From Anammoximicrobium sp032229885 (GTDB lineage Bacteria; Planctomycetota; Planctomycetia; Pirellulales; Pirellulaceae), in NCBI GenBank assembly GCA_032229885.1, contig JAVYAJ010000100.1:1-39992 (forward strand): a stretch of 39,992 bases of DNA. The letters run 5' to 3'. Below, in pieces: positions 16,611-25,727 of the stretch (positions are counted from its first letter, which is position 1; each line of letters opens with the position of its first letter). The notes beneath the pieces are model-generated. The model did no database searches. It was given only the letters and a program-made list of their open reading frames with translations, and was not told the origin of the DNA. Position numbers and translations under genes: made by a program.

Positions 16611-18020
16611 ATGATCGTCGACAAACAAGTGCCCGCTGCGAGCCGCCGTGACCAGCGCCGTCGATTCCTGAAGGTCGCCGCGGGCGCGGTCGCGACATTG
16701 GCTGTCCCGCAAATTGTCCCGTGTACGGTCTGGGGCGCCCGCGCACCAAGCAATCGAATCACCGTGGGATTGGTCGGTTGCGGCCATCAAAGCCAGCGGA
16801 TCGTGCCCTCGTTTCTTGTCCACGACGACGCGCAGATCGTTGCCGTATGCGACGTCAATCGGCAGGGAAAGGGCTACTATTATCCCGACCAGGTTCTCGG
16901 ACGCGAGACGGCTCGGCACTGGGTCGACGAGCATTACGCCCAGCGGGCCGGCGTCGGGCAGTACAAGGGCTGCGAGGCCTATCACGATTTTCGCGAGATC
17001 GTGGGCCGGGCGGACATCGACGCCGTGGTCATCGTCGTGCCCGATCATTGGCACGCATTGATCGCCGTTGCCGCGCTCCGCGCCGGCAAGGATGTCTATT
17101 GTGAAAAACCCTTGGCGCTGACGATCTCCGAGGGACAGGAGATGGTCAAGGCCGTGCGTCAGCATGGTCGCGTGTTCCAGACGGGCGCCCAGTTTCGTTC
17201 GAGTCCCAACGTGCGGCGGGCCTGCGAACTGGTCCGCAACGGTCGCTTGGGTCAGATCCGTCTGGTCCGGACCTGGGTGGACGCCAACAGCTTTCCCAGC
17301 CCCGGGCCGGGCTGGCAGGCCCAGCCCATTCCCGAGGGTTTCGATTACGATTTCTGGCTGGGACCGGCGCCGGAGGCGCCGTACCACATCGAACGGTGCT
17401 TTTTCCGGTGGCGCTATATCCTCGACTATTCCAACGGCCAAACCGCGAACTTCGGCTGCCACACCAACGACATCGCCCAATGGGCGCTCGACATGGACGG
17501 GACCGCCCCGGTCGAGTTCGCGGACCACGGCGCCGAATTTCTCCCGTCGGGCAGCCTGTTCACGGCGGCGACCAAGACCGCGTTTCGCGCCCGTTACGCC
17601 AACGGCGTGGAATTGATTTGCGAGACGGGCAAAAGCGCAGGAGCCAAGTTCGAGGGCGCCGAAGGCCGCCTCGAGATCGGCCTCGGCGGACGGCTGGTGA
17701 CCTATCCGGAGAATCTCAAAGACTCGGTGATCGGCGCGAACGAAGTTCACTTGCCGCAGAGCAAGCCCGGCCGCGTGGAAAACGTCCGAAAAGACATCGA
17801 CGCCGATCACGTCCGCAATTTTCTGGACGCCGTCAAGAGCCGGCAGGATCCGATCAACCCGGTCGAGGCTGGGTTCAGCACGGCCAGCGTGTGCCTGCTT
17901 GGCAATCTCGCTCAGATCCTGAAGCGCGGTTTCCGTTGGGATCCCGCCGCGCAACAAAGCACGGATGCGGACGTCAATCGTATGCTCCGGCGCTCGATGC
18001 GCGCGCCCTGGACGCTGTAA
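16611..18020 (+). CDS. Gfo/Idh/MocA-family oxidoreductase with Tat signal
   Basis: The 469-residue product is an NAD(P)-dependent oxidoreductase. A twin-arginine export signal is visible: basic RRDQRRRFLK at residues 12-21, then a weakly hydrophobic Ala-rich core. The Rossmann fold begins at ITVGLVGCGHQSQRI, and the family EKP motif is Glu165-Lys166-Pro167 (CEKPLALT). The C-terminal domain contains the typical dimerisation sheet and WRYILDYSNGQTANFGCHTNDIAQWAL. These enzymes act mostly on sugars and polyols; the substrate here is unknown. The ATG at 16611 has GGAG six bases before it. Planctomycetes carry many such Tat-exported paralogs. It is 78 bases upstream of the NHL-repeat gene, and the two may be co-transcribed. 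Confidence 0.92.
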   Translation: MIVDKQVPAASRRDQRRRFLKVAAGAVATLAVPQIVPCTVWGARAPSNRITVGLVGCGHQSQRIVPSFLVHDDAQIVAVCDVNRQGKGYYYPDQVLGRETARHWVDEHYAQRAGVGQYKGCEAYHDFREIVGRADIDAVVIVVPDHWHALIAVAALRAGKDVYCEKPLALTISEGQEMVKAVRQHGRVFQTGAQFRSSPNVRRACELVRNGRLGQIRLVRTWVDANSFPSPGPGWQAQPIPEGFDYDFWLGPAPEAPYHIERCFFRWRYILDYSNGQTANFGCHTNDIAQWALDMDGTAPVEFADHGAEFLPSGSLFTAATKTAFRARYANGVELICETGKSAGAKFEGAEGRLEIGLGGRLVTYPENLKDSVIGANEVHLPQSKPGRVENVRKDIDADHVRNFLDAVKSRQDPINPVEAGFSTASVCLLGNLAQILKRGFRWDPAAQQSTDADVNRMLRRSMRAPWTL

Positions 18021-18098
18021 GCCGGATAGCGTCCAGCCGGCGTCAACGGACGAAGTTCGCCCGGCCGAAACAAAATATTTTCCTAGAGGAGTCCTATC

Positions 18099-19115
18099 GT
18101 GTCGATACGCCCTGCCCTGGTCGCGGCGCTGACGATCGCCGCCGCCATCCTGAGCGCCCCGTGGATCGAGCCGGCGCACAGCGCCCAGCCCAATTACCCG
18201 CCGCGCCCGACGGTGATCGAATACGCAGTCGACCCCGCCTGGCCGCAGCGTCCCGACGCATGCGGTCCGCGATCCGCCGTGCCCGGGATCACCGTCGACG
18301 GTCAGGATCGCGTGTGGTGCCTCGAGCGCTGTCCGGTTCCCGTGCAGGTGTACGACCAGCAGGGCAGACTGTTGAAGAGCTGGGGGCAAGGACAGTTCAA
18401 AAGCCCGCACAGCTTGCGATTCGCGCCGGACGGCAATGTCTGGATCACCGACCACGCCGCACACGTCGTCAAGAAACTGACCCCCGATGGCACGCTGCTG
18501 TTGACGCTGGGCACGGCGGGCGAAGCGGGCGAGGACGCGACGCATTTCAACGGTCCGACGGACATCGCGATCACGCCGACCGGAGACCTGTTCATCAGCG
18601 ACGGGTATGGGAATCGGCGGATCGTGCACCTGGACGCCACGGGCAAGTTCATCAAAGCCTGGGGAGAGTTCGGCGCGGGGCCGGGCCAGTTCTGTCTGCC
18701 GCACCAGATCGTCATCGACGCCAGCGGCACGCTGTACGTGGCCGATCGCAACGCCGGCCGCATCCACCTGTACGATCAGGCGGGAAAATTCCTCGGGCAC
18801 TGGACGAACCTGATCATGCCCTGGGGCTTGTCCATCACGGCGGACAACGAGCTCTGGGTCTGTGGTTCGTCGCCCCAGGCGTGGTATCGCGACGGCCAGT
18901 TCCCGCCTCCGAAAGACCAGATCGTGATGCGTCTGAGCACCGACGGCCGCGTGCGGCAGTTGTGGGGCATCCCGATCGGCCAAGACGGCCAAGAGCAGCC
19001 CGGCCAGTGCAACTGGATCCACGCCGTGGCGGCCGACTCGCAGGGAAACCTGTACGTCGGAGATATCCTCGGCAAGCGGGCGCAAAAGCTGGTTCGCCAG
19101 CCGGCGGGCGAGTAG
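18099..19115 (+). CDS. Exported NHL-repeat beta-propeller protein
   Basis: The 338-residue product starts at a GTG with AGAGGAG seven bases upstream. It has a signal peptide (core ALVAALTIAAAIL, cleavage near HSA|QP). The mature part is a propeller of NHL repeats, seen as FKSPHSLRFAPDGNVWITD, GPTDIAITPTGDLFISDGYG, LPHQIVIDASGTLYVADR and related units. The arrangement resembles the peptidyl-alpha-hydroxyglycine lyase-like family. I cannot confirm the metal ligands, so enzymatic activity is uncertain. It follows the oxidoreductase gene in the same direction. A binding or sugar-lactone-type role is possible. Confidence 0.88.
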   Translation: MSIRPALVAALTIAAAILSAPWIEPAHSAQPNYPPRPTVIEYAVDPAWPQRPDACGPRSAVPGITVDGQDRVWCLERCPVPVQVYDQQGRLLKSWGQGQFKSPHSLRFAPDGNVWITDHAAHVVKKLTPDGTLLLTLGTAGEAGEDATHFNGPTDIAITPTGDLFISDGYGNRRIVHLDATGKFIKAWGEFGAGPGQFCLPHQIVIDASGTLYVADRNAGRIHLYDQAGKFLGHWTNLIMPWGLSITADNELWVCGSSPQAWYRDGQFPPPKDQIVMRLSTDGRVRQLWGIPIGQDGQEQPGQCNWIHAVAADSQGNLYVGDILGKRAQKLVRQPAGE

Positions 19116-19472
19116 CGGCGCGAGACCCGCGCCGCCCGCGGTCTATCCTGGGCGGTCGATCGAAAGCGGCCGTACGGAACCCGACCGGGTCGGCTTGAAC
19201 CACGGCCTCGCCGCGGACGGACCCGGCGCGAAGCACGACGTTCAGGTCGGGGGTCGCGCTGAACCGCTTCGAACCAAGTCGTAAGGACATGGCCCGAAAT
19301 AGCTTCTCTCGCTCAAATACACTCACTCAAAGACGCCAAGTCGCCAAGACCTGTAAGCATCCGTGGTGTCGGCTGTGCGCCTTGGCGTGAGACCGGTTCG
19401 CTGGTTTGGGAACTGGTTTTGGTCCCCATTCTAAACAGATCGCCGTTTCATCCTTCGAGAGAGACCCTGCTG
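19116..19472. other. Intergenic region with an inverted repeat
   Basis: ACGCCAAG (19333-19340), immediately repeated in part as CGCCAAG, faces CTTGGCGT (19381-19388) 40 bases later. This resembles a decayed repeat unit. The shared word GCGCCTTGGCGTG also occurs near 6715. No gene is seen. A promoter for trpC may lie here. Confidence 0.4.
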
Positions 19473-20258
19473 GTGACCGACATCCTGGAACGGATCGTGG
19501 CCACGAAACGACGCGAGATCGCGGCCGCGCGCGAGGCGAAGCCTGAATCCGAGCTGTGCGCGGCGCTGCGCGACGCGCCCCCGGTGCGCGATTTTCTGAC
19601 GGCCGTGTCCCGAACCGACGCCATTCGCCTGATCGCGGAAGTCAAGAAAGCCAGCCCCTCGAAGGGCGTGATCCGGGCGGACTTCGATCCGATCCGGATC
19701 GCAGCCACTTACCAGCGACACGGCGCGGCCGCGATCAGCGTGCTGACCGACCGACCGTATTTCCAAGGCTGTTTACAGTACTTGACCGACATTCGGGCCG
19801 CGGTCGACGTGCCCTTGCTGCGCAAGGATTTCATCCTGGACCGCTATCAACTGCTCGAAGCTCGCGCGGCGGGCGCCGATGCGGTGCTGCTGATCGCCGA
19901 ATGCCTGGATGACGCGTCGCTGTGCCGTCTGCACGACGAGACCATCCAACTTGGCATGACGCCCTTGGTCGAGTTGTACGAGCCGGCCAACCTGCCGCGC
20001 GTGTTGGCGTGCGGCGCCCGGCTGATCGGCGTCAACAACCGAGATCTCCGCACGTTCGAGGTGGACCTCGCGCGCACGGTGCGAATGCGCGAGGCAATTC
20101 CTCGCGACCGCCTGGTGGTCGGCGAGAGCGGGATCCACACCGCCGCCGATGTCCGCCAGTTGCAGGCCGCGGGCGTCGATGCGATGCTCGTCGGTGAATC
20201 TTTGATGGCCAGCCCCGACATCGGCGCAGCCGTGGACCGGCTGCTGGGGCGGTGCTAG
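19473..20258 (+). CDS. trpC: Indole-3-glycerol-phosphate synthase
   Basis: The product, about 261 residues from the GTG at 19473, is the TIM-barrel enzyme that closes the indole ring of carboxyphenylamino-deoxyribulose phosphate. It feeds TrpA. Family motifs are present: AEVKKASPSKG with catalytic Lys, LLRKDFILDRYQ, LIAECL, GVNNRDLRTFEVD, and VGESGIHTAADV for phosphate binding. The open frame extends 18 codons upstream to a TTG. The GTG gives the usual start VTDILERIVATKRREI, so I prefer it. It is a single-function enzyme not fused to TrpF. It lies about 17 kb from trpB-trpA with unrelated neighbours. Confidence 0.96.
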   Translation: MTDILERIVATKRREIAAAREAKPESELCAALRDAPPVRDFLTAVSRTDAIRLIAEVKKASPSKGVIRADFDPIRIAATYQRHGAAAISVLTDRPYFQGCLQYLTDIRAAVDVPLLRKDFILDRYQLLEARAAGADAVLLIAECLDDASLCRLHDETIQLGMTPLVELYEPANLPRVLACGARLIGVNNRDLRTFEVDLARTVRMREAIPRDRLVVGESGIHTAADVRQLQAAGVDAMLVGESLMASPDIGAAVDRLLGRC

Positions 20259-20572
20259 CGCGTTGTCAAGCCTCAATGTCGGAGGTGACTGCGATGGTTC
20301 GTCGCGGTGTATCGTTGGCCTGCGCACGCGCGTTCTCACGCGGATTGCTCGCTCGCCCAGACGCACTCGATTCCCGCCTGGCGAGCCTGCCTGGTCAGTC
20401 GCATGGCTGATCCGCGACGCACCAGCAGGCAAGTTCTCAAAACTCGGGATCGGTCCTTGACGAGCCCGTATGCCGGCGCGCACACTGCTGGCTACGTCTC
20501 GCGCCCGGCCGGACGACCGACGAAGGTCGGGTGTCGCTTGGCTGGGAACATAACGTTCCAAGGAGCAAACGC
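20259..20572. other. Intergenic region, trpC / COG0523 gene
   Basis: No gene, RNA or strong hairpin is recognised. The last bases carry AAGGAG (20560-20565) for the next gene. Confidence 0.4.
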
Positions 20573-21676
20573 ATGTCGCAGATCCGCTTCATCCTGATCG
20601 GCGGCTTTTTGGGCGCGGGCAAGACAACGATGCTTGCCCGACTGGCGAAGACGTATCGCGACCAAGGACGCAGCGTAGGCATCGTCACGAACGACCAGGC
20701 CAGCGATTTGGTGGACACGCACGCGCTGCGCGCCGCCGGATTCGACGTCGGCGAGGTGGCCGGCTCTTGTTTCTGCTGCGACTTCGACGGGCTGGCCGAC
20801 GCCGTCCGGCAGCTCGAAACGCATCGACGACCCGACGTGATCCTCGCTGAACCGGTCGGCAGTTGCACCGATATCGTGGCGACCGTCGTACAACCGCTGC
20901 GGCGGTTGTATGAGGGCAAGTTCGCCGTGGCCCCTTACGGCGTGATCTTGAAGCCCAGCCACGGTCGCAAGATCCTGACGGGCGCGGCCCGCGGAGGATT
21001 TTCGCCTCAAGCCGCGTATATTTTCAAGAAACAGTTGGAAGAGGCCGACTTGGTCATCCTCAATCGAATCGACGAACTGACGCCCGGCGAAACCGACGAG
21101 CTGGCCGGCTTGATCGATACGGCGTACCCGGGCGTGCCGTTGATCCGCGTGTCCGCCAAGACTGGGGCGGGCTTCGACGCGCTGTTGGAAGCACTCGACC
21201 AGCACGGCGAATTCGGGCGCCGCATCCTGGATCTCGATTACGATGTGTACGCCGCCGGCGAAGCCGAGCTGGGTTGGCTCAACAGCAGCCTGCAGATCTC
21301 GGCGCCGAACCCGTTCTCGTTGGACGAATTGCTGTTGGAGATCGTGCGTCGCTTGCAGCAATCGCTGGCTGCCGACGCTGCCGAGCCGGCTCACTTGAAG
21401 ACGATCGGCATGGGCGCCGGTCGCCACGCCGTGGCCAATCTGATCAGCAGCGATCTGGCGCCCGTGGTCTCCGTGGCGGCCGACTGCCACACGCGCGAAG
21501 CGGACCTGATTGTCAATGCGCGGGTGGCGATCGATCCGGCGTCTTTGGAACAGCATGTCCGACACGCTGTGCACGGCGTTTGCACAGCGTTGGGCGCTCG
21601 CGCCGAGTTTCGTCGGACGCAAAGCCTGCGGCCCGGACGGCCGAATCCGACGCATCGTTACACCGACGCGATCTAG
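20573..21676 (+). CDS. COG0523 (CobW/YjiA-like) G3E GTPase, putative metallochaperone
   Basis: The 367-residue product is a cytoplasmic P-loop GTPase of the G3E family. Walker A is GGFLGAGKTT (residues 10-19). The COG0523 metal-site motif CxCC is seen as Cys66, Cys68 and Cys69 in GSCFCCDF. The guanine-specificity motif NRID and the switch region EPVGSCTD are also present. Members deliver or insert metals (Zn, Co, Ni, Fe), or handle cobalamin or nitrile hydratase metals. Which one applies here cannot be told. The ATG at 20573 has AAGGAG seven bases upstream, one of the best ribosome sites in the window. The C-terminal part is shorter and less typical than in YjiA. No Zur box or metal-dependent enzyme is adjacent. 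Confidence 0.9.
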   Translation: MSQIRFILIGGFLGAGKTTMLARLAKTYRDQGRSVGIVTNDQASDLVDTHALRAAGFDVGEVAGSCFCCDFDGLADAVRQLETHRRPDVILAEPVGSCTDIVATVVQPLRRLYEGKFAVAPYGVILKPSHGRKILTGAARGGFSPQAAYIFKKQLEEADLVILNRIDELTPGETDELAGLIDTAYPGVPLIRVSAKTGAGFDALLEALDQHGEFGRRILDLDYDVYAAGEAELGWLNSSLQISAPNPFSLDELLLEIVRRLQQSLAADAAEPAHLKTIGMGAGRHAVANLISSDLAPVVSVAADCHTREADLIVNARVAIDPASLEQHVRHAVHGVCTALGARAEFRRTQSLRPGRPNPTHRYTDAI

Positions 21677-21745
21677 TGCGTCGCCCAGAAGAAACATCGG
21701 CGCAGCCGCGATTGTCAGGCGGCGAGAGTTCCGTGCTTCGCCGCG

Positions 21746-21772
21746 TGCGACAACCCGAAAATTATGATTGGA
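21746..21772 (-). repeat. Dispersed 28-base motif, copy 2
   Basis: Read on the minus strand this is TCCAATCATAATTTTCGGGT followed by TGTCGCA. It matches 3548-3575 at about 23 of 28 positions with one gap. It lies between the COG0523 gene and the aquaporin gene. Its inverted arms are weaker than those of copy 1. Confidence 0.45.
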
Positions 21773-21907
21773 CCACGCGCTGGTCGAGAGTGGTCCGCGA
21801 TGGCTGCGAGACCGATTCGCAGCGATCGCGTGGCCAGGCCTCGGATGCGCCACGAGGAACCAACCTGAATTGATTAATCTTCTTCCGCTTTTTTGCAAGG
21901 CTCGATG

Positions 21908-22714
21908 ATGAGAATGCCCGCTTGGTTTGTCGGCGAGTTCTTCGGTACGTTTCTGTTGATCTTCCTGGGGTGCGGCGCCGTTTGCACCGCGGTCACCACC
22001 GGCGCGTTGTCCGGCGTGTTCCAGATCGCGATCGTGTGGGGGCTGGCCATCGCAGTGGCGGTCCATTTGTGCGGCGCCTTGAGTGGGGCGCACATCAATC
22101 CGGCGGTCACCCTGAGCTTGGCCGTCTGGGGCGATTTCCCGATGCGACGAGTCCTGCCCTACGCGTTCGCGCAATTCCTAGGCGCGCTGGTTGCCTGTGC
22201 CGCGCTATACTGCGTGTTCAGCGACGCGTTGATGGCATACGAAGCCGAACACGGCATCCAGCGCGGACAGCCCGGCAGCGAAGCCACCGCGATGGTTTTT
22301 GGCGAGTACTTTCCCAGTCCCAATGGCCAGCCGCTGACCAGCGCCGCTCGGCAACGGCTTTCCCATCTCGCGGCGTTCTGCGCTGAAATCTTCGGCACGG
22401 CGATCTTGCTGTTGGTCATCTTCTGCGTCAGCGACGAGCGCAACCAGTCTCGACCTCAAATCCTGACGGCCAGCATCATCGGGCTGACGGTGACCATGCT
22501 GGTCACCATCCTGGGGCCGTTCACCATGGCCTGCCTAAACCCCGCGCGAGATTTTGCGCCGCGTCTGTTTTCGTCGCTCGTCGGATGGGGATCGCTTCCC
22601 TTCCAAGTCAACGGGCTGGGCTGGCTGACCGTCTACATCTGTGCGCCGTTGGTCGGCGGTCTGCTCGGCGGCGCCGTGTACCGACTGTGCTTCCATCAGT
22701 CCTACGCGACTTGA
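21908..22714 (+). CDS. Aquaporin / glycerol facilitator (MIP family)
   Basis: The 268-residue product is a six-helix inner-membrane channel. Both half-helix signatures are present: SGAHINPAVTL and ACLNPARDFAPRLF. The Asp after the second NPAR is typical of glycerol-conducting members (GlpF type), so passage of small polyols is more likely than water alone. An insertion between the two halves (FGEYFPSPNGQPL) is normal for this group. Two ATG codons, 21905 and 21908, are possible starts. AAGG at 21897-21900 has better spacing for 21908. No glycerol kinase or glycerol-3-phosphate dehydrogenase gene is adjacent. Confidence 0.94.
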   Translation: MRMPAWFVGEFFGTFLLIFLGCGAVCTAVTTGALSGVFQIAIVWGLAIAVAVHLCGALSGAHINPAVTLSLAVWGDFPMRRVLPYAFAQFLGALVACAALYCVFSDALMAYEAEHGIQRGQPGSEATAMVFGEYFPSPNGQPLTSAARQRLSHLAAFCAEIFGTAILLLVIFCVSDERNQSRPQILTASIIGLTVTMLVTILGPFTMACLNPARDFAPRLFSSLVGWGSLPFQVNGLGWLTVYICAPLVGGLLGGAVYRLCFHQSYAT

Positions 22715-23129
22715 CGCGACGCTCGAGCGACGCCGCGCAAATCGATGGTTCGTCACACGCCGCGGTCCGCAGGGCGGCGGGCCGCCAGGACCCGCGGCGC
22801 GTTCGCCGAGCGCACCCCCGCGCTTTGCCAGTGCCGTTTATGGCGCCCCGGCGAGCGCGATTCTCAGAACTGCCGAGTCCACGGTCACAACGGCACGCGA
22901 TAGCGCCGCCCTCGGCGCGGCGAGCGCCGATCGGATCGCGTTGGTCGACTATTCCGATAATTGCGACTCTACCCATCCTTCGATTTGCACGCATGATGCG
23001 GTCTGTGGCATGGGGTTCGCCGATAAACGCTTCGGCCCGCTTGGTTCGTTTGTTCAGAATCTTCTTCTGTTACCGATGCAACAGTGAAGGACAGATGGAA
23101 CGAACGGAAGGTCGTTAAGGAGAAAGCGG
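22715..23129. other. Intergenic region, aquaporin / outer-membrane barrel gene
   Basis: I see no gene or RNA in these 415 bases. The right end has AAGGAG at 23117-23122, seven bases before the next ATG. A promoter for the barrel gene should lie here but is not identifiable. Confidence 0.4.
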
Positions 23130-24239
23130 ATGGATTCGCGTCCCACCAATCTTGCCTTTTTTGGCGGCTTGTTTGCCAGCCTGATTTTCGCGAGCTTCGT
23201 GTCGGCTCAGGAAACCCGCTTCCCCGGTCGGCAGACCGCACACGTTCGGCCGGGCGAAGCAACAAGCTCGGACGCCTTGGCGAACGAGCTCGCTGCGCTG
23301 CGTGCACGGGTCGAGTATCTCGAAAGCGCCGAATCCGTCGTCTCGGGCGGCGGCGGCGACGAGGTCGCCTGTCCGGGCTGGAGGTTGAGCGCCGAGTTGC
23401 TGAACTGGCGTCTGCAGCGCCGCGACCTGGATTTTGCCATTCCGACGGACGACGGCGCGTTGGCCGTCGGGGCGGGCGGCGTCCAGCACGTCGATTTTGG
23501 CCGGGACGCGGGCGTTCGTTTGGGCTTGGCACGCCAGACGATCAGCGGCTGGGAGGTGGGGTTCGTCTACACGTATTTCGATACGTCCGCCACTGCCCAG
23601 GCTGTCGAGCCGGCCGGCGGAAACCTGTGGGCGACGCGCAGCCATCCGAGTCGCAACCAGGAGGCGAGCACCGCTGACGCCTTCAGCAGCTTCGAATACC
23701 AGGTGTTCGATGTGGAGGCTGCGTATGCGTGGGACGCATCGTGTTCGGCCCGCCTGCGGATGTTCGGCGGCCCGCGCTGGGCGCGGACGGACCAACAGTT
23801 CCGTGTGGATTACGACGGACGTGACTTCGCCGAGGCCACGGTGACGCACCCCGTCACCATGAATGCGTTCGGCTTGCGTTTGGGGCTCGGTGGCGAGTGG
23901 CGACTGGGGCGTGGTTTCAGCTTGTTCGGCCGCGGCGCCGGTTCTGTCATGTACGGGCGGTTCGATGCGCAGACGCGGGAGACCAATATGGCGGGCCTCC
24001 AGACCATCGTCGCGATCCAGGACGAGTATCGTCAAGCCGTCCCAGTTCTCGAAGCCGCGGTCGGCCTGTCGTGGCAGCGCGGCGGTTGGGAGCTTGCCGC
24101 CGGATACGAAATCGTCGATTGGTTCAACCTCGGCGATCGCTCGGCATTCCCCAACGACGTGCACGAAGGCCTGTACGCGCCGAGCAGCGCCGATGTCGTC
24201 CTGGAAGGCGTCTTTGCTCGCGTGGCTTACACCTTCTGA
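23130..24239 (+). CDS. Lpg1974-like outer-membrane beta-barrel protein
   Basis: The 369-residue product has a signal peptide (hydrophobic core LAFFGGLFASLIFASF, cleavage near VSA|QE). A short coiled-coil-like helix follows (DALANELAALRARVEYLES). The rest alternates hydrophobic and polar residues in beta strands, for example GVRLGLARQTISGWEVGFVY and MNAFGLRLGLGGEWRL. It ends in VAYTF with the C-terminal Phe typical of barrels inserted by BamA. It resembles the Lpg1974/major outer-membrane protein group found in planctomycetes. Pore activity is inferred only. The start is well supported by AAGGAG. Confidence 0.85.
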   Translation: MDSRPTNLAFFGGLFASLIFASFVSAQETRFPGRQTAHVRPGEATSSDALANELAALRARVEYLESAESVVSGGGGDEVACPGWRLSAELLNWRLQRRDLDFAIPTDDGALAVGAGGVQHVDFGRDAGVRLGLARQTISGWEVGFVYTYFDTSATAQAVEPAGGNLWATRSHPSRNQEASTADAFSSFEYQVFDVEAAYAWDASCSARLRMFGGPRWARTDQQFRVDYDGRDFAEATVTHPVTMNAFGLRLGLGGEWRLGRGFSLFGRGAGSVMYGRFDAQTRETNMAGLQTIVAIQDEYRQAVPVLEAAVGLSWQRGGWELAAGYEIVDWFNLGDRSAFPNDVHEGLYAPSSADVVLEGVFARVAYTF

Positions 24240-24457
24240 CTCTCCGATCCCCGGCAATCAGGGGCCATTGCTTCTTCGCGTCCGCCCTCTCGTTCGGAGC
24301 GGGGCTCACGAAGACACGTCTCGCCTCGGTTCGTCCAAGGGTCGAATCAGACGTGACGCGCGCCTATCGCGAGGCGAGAAAGAGACCTTTCAGCGGGTTC
24401 GTGGCAAAGCGAGCGTTTCCGATCCGGATCAGCCTGACGTAGGGGCGGCCGGCGGCG

Positions 24458-25600
24458 TCAATCGAGGAAATCTTCTTCGGCCAGCCGCTCGGGAACGTAG
24501 GTTTCGGTGACGTAGCTGATGCCTTTGTTGATCAGGGCTTCGACTTCGAGTTTGAAGCCATTTTGCAGCATCCGTTGAATTTCCTTCTGCCACGCTTTCT
24601 TGTTCTCGAACCACGGGTACTGGGCGATTTGCTTGGCCCGCTTGATGTCCGCCTCGGACAGGTTGATGATCACGCTGGGCGTCAACCCGCATCGCTCGTA
24701 ATCTTTGCTGCGGAGCCCGATGTAGCGGGCTTCGGGAATGGCCATGCGCTTGGATTCGTAGGCTAGATTGATCGAACCCTGCTTGATCACGCTGTAGATG
24801 TAGTACCCCCACGGATCGTTGTCCAGCAGACAGTAGACCGGCAAGGCAAGCTCGTGGTGCAGGCGATGCAGCAGCCGCCGGACGCCGCGGGGCGGTTGGC
24901 CGCCGCCGTGCGTCAGGATGCAGTTGTGCGTGCGCCAGAACTTGTCCTCGTTGAACCGCCGCCAGACCGTGTCCTTTTCGACGTGTAGGACGAACTTGGC
25001 GTCGCACTTCACAAAATCCAGCTCGCCCGGCTCGACGATCGACGGGATGCTGTAGCCGCCCGAACCCATCCGCGAACAGTCGATTTCGTCGCCGATCGAG
25101 TTCAGCACCAGATTGCCCACCATCGAACCGCGGTTGCTGGCGTACACGTGCAGTTCTTCGCGCAGGGCGTTCAACGACACCTCGACATCCTCGATCACCG
25201 GATCGCACTCCGATTGATCGTCGAACGTCTCCTCGCGACAGCCTTCGATGGTGTGCTTGAGCAGGTAGAACAGGCCACGGATGCTGGTCGTCTTGCCTTC
25301 CTCGATCAACTGCTTGCAGCCGCTGCCGACCAGCAGCGTCTGCATGTACACCTTGGCCTGAGACAGGTTGAACAGTTCGCGCCGATTGGTTCCGCTGCCC
25401 ATCTCGATGAAGCGCTTGGTCTTGTTGTACCGCACGTTGGACAGCGATCGGGATGGGACGTCCAAGCTGGGCGTGCGCCCGCGATCGGCCGCCGCCTCGA
25501 CCTCGTTCGCCAGGCCGATCAACGCGTCCAGCGTCTTGCGGTCGGCCGCATTGAAGGCGGCGCCTCGTGCCGCGGGCTGGGTAACGGATTTCTTGGCCAT
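24458..25600 (-). CDS. DNA topoisomerase VI subunit A-like protein (Spo11 family)
   Basis: The 380-residue product resembles the DNA-cleaving A subunit of type IIB topoisomerase VI. The winged-helix part carries the catalytic Tyr112 in TSIRGLFYLLKHTI. The following motif FDDQSECDPVIEDVEVSLNA is typical of archaeal subunits. The Toprim domain has Glu208 (VEKD) and the Asp260-x-Asp262 pair in LLDNDPWGYY, which bind Mg2+. All key residues are present and the length is normal, so it should cleave DNA if a partner supplies ATPase function. The B subunit (GHKL ATPase) is not in this window. The gene lies 127 bases downstream of gyrA on the same strand. Topoisomerase VI is mainly archaeal and plant, and bacterial cases are a minority. 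The start has only a weak ribosome site. Confidence 0.92.
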   Translation of the reverse strand: MAKKSVTQPAARGAAFNAADRKTLDALIGLANEVEAAADRGRTPSLDVPSRSLSNVRYNKTKRFIEMGSGTNRRELFNLSQAKVYMQTLLVGSGCKQLIEEGKTTSIRGLFYLLKHTIEGCREETFDDQSECDPVIEDVEVSLNALREELHVYASNRGSMVGNLVLNSIGDEIDCSRMGSGGYSIPSIVEPGELDFVKCDAKFVLHVEKDTVWRRFNEDKFWRTHNCILTHGGGQPPRGVRRLLHRLHHELALPVYCLLDNDPWGYYIYSVIKQGSINLAYESKRMAIPEARYIGLRSKDYERCGLTPSVIINLSEADIKRAKQIAQYPWFENKKAWQKEIQRMLQNGFKLEVEALINKGISYVTETYVPERLAEEDFLD

Positions 25601-25727
25601 GATTAGCTCGCATTTCCGCGGCGCGGATCGCCGCTGGGGTTATCTCCGCCGGCCGCCGTGACGACGGCTTTCGTCAGGGACGGCCGACGCGCATCGGCGC
25701 GAGAGCCGGGGGGACCGGCCGACGCGT

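Noticed and set aside
16365..19085. A 906-codon open frame on the minus strand
   Set aside because: It is antisense to the MocA-family and NHL-repeat genes, both of clear family identity. Long antisense frames are expected at this GC content. The same applies to the frames at 14571-15743 and 26091-27839.
24240..24457. Topoisomerase VI B subunit hidden in the flank of the A-like gene
   Set aside because: The flanks are only 218 and 127 bases and show no GHKL motif. No other gene in the window carries one.
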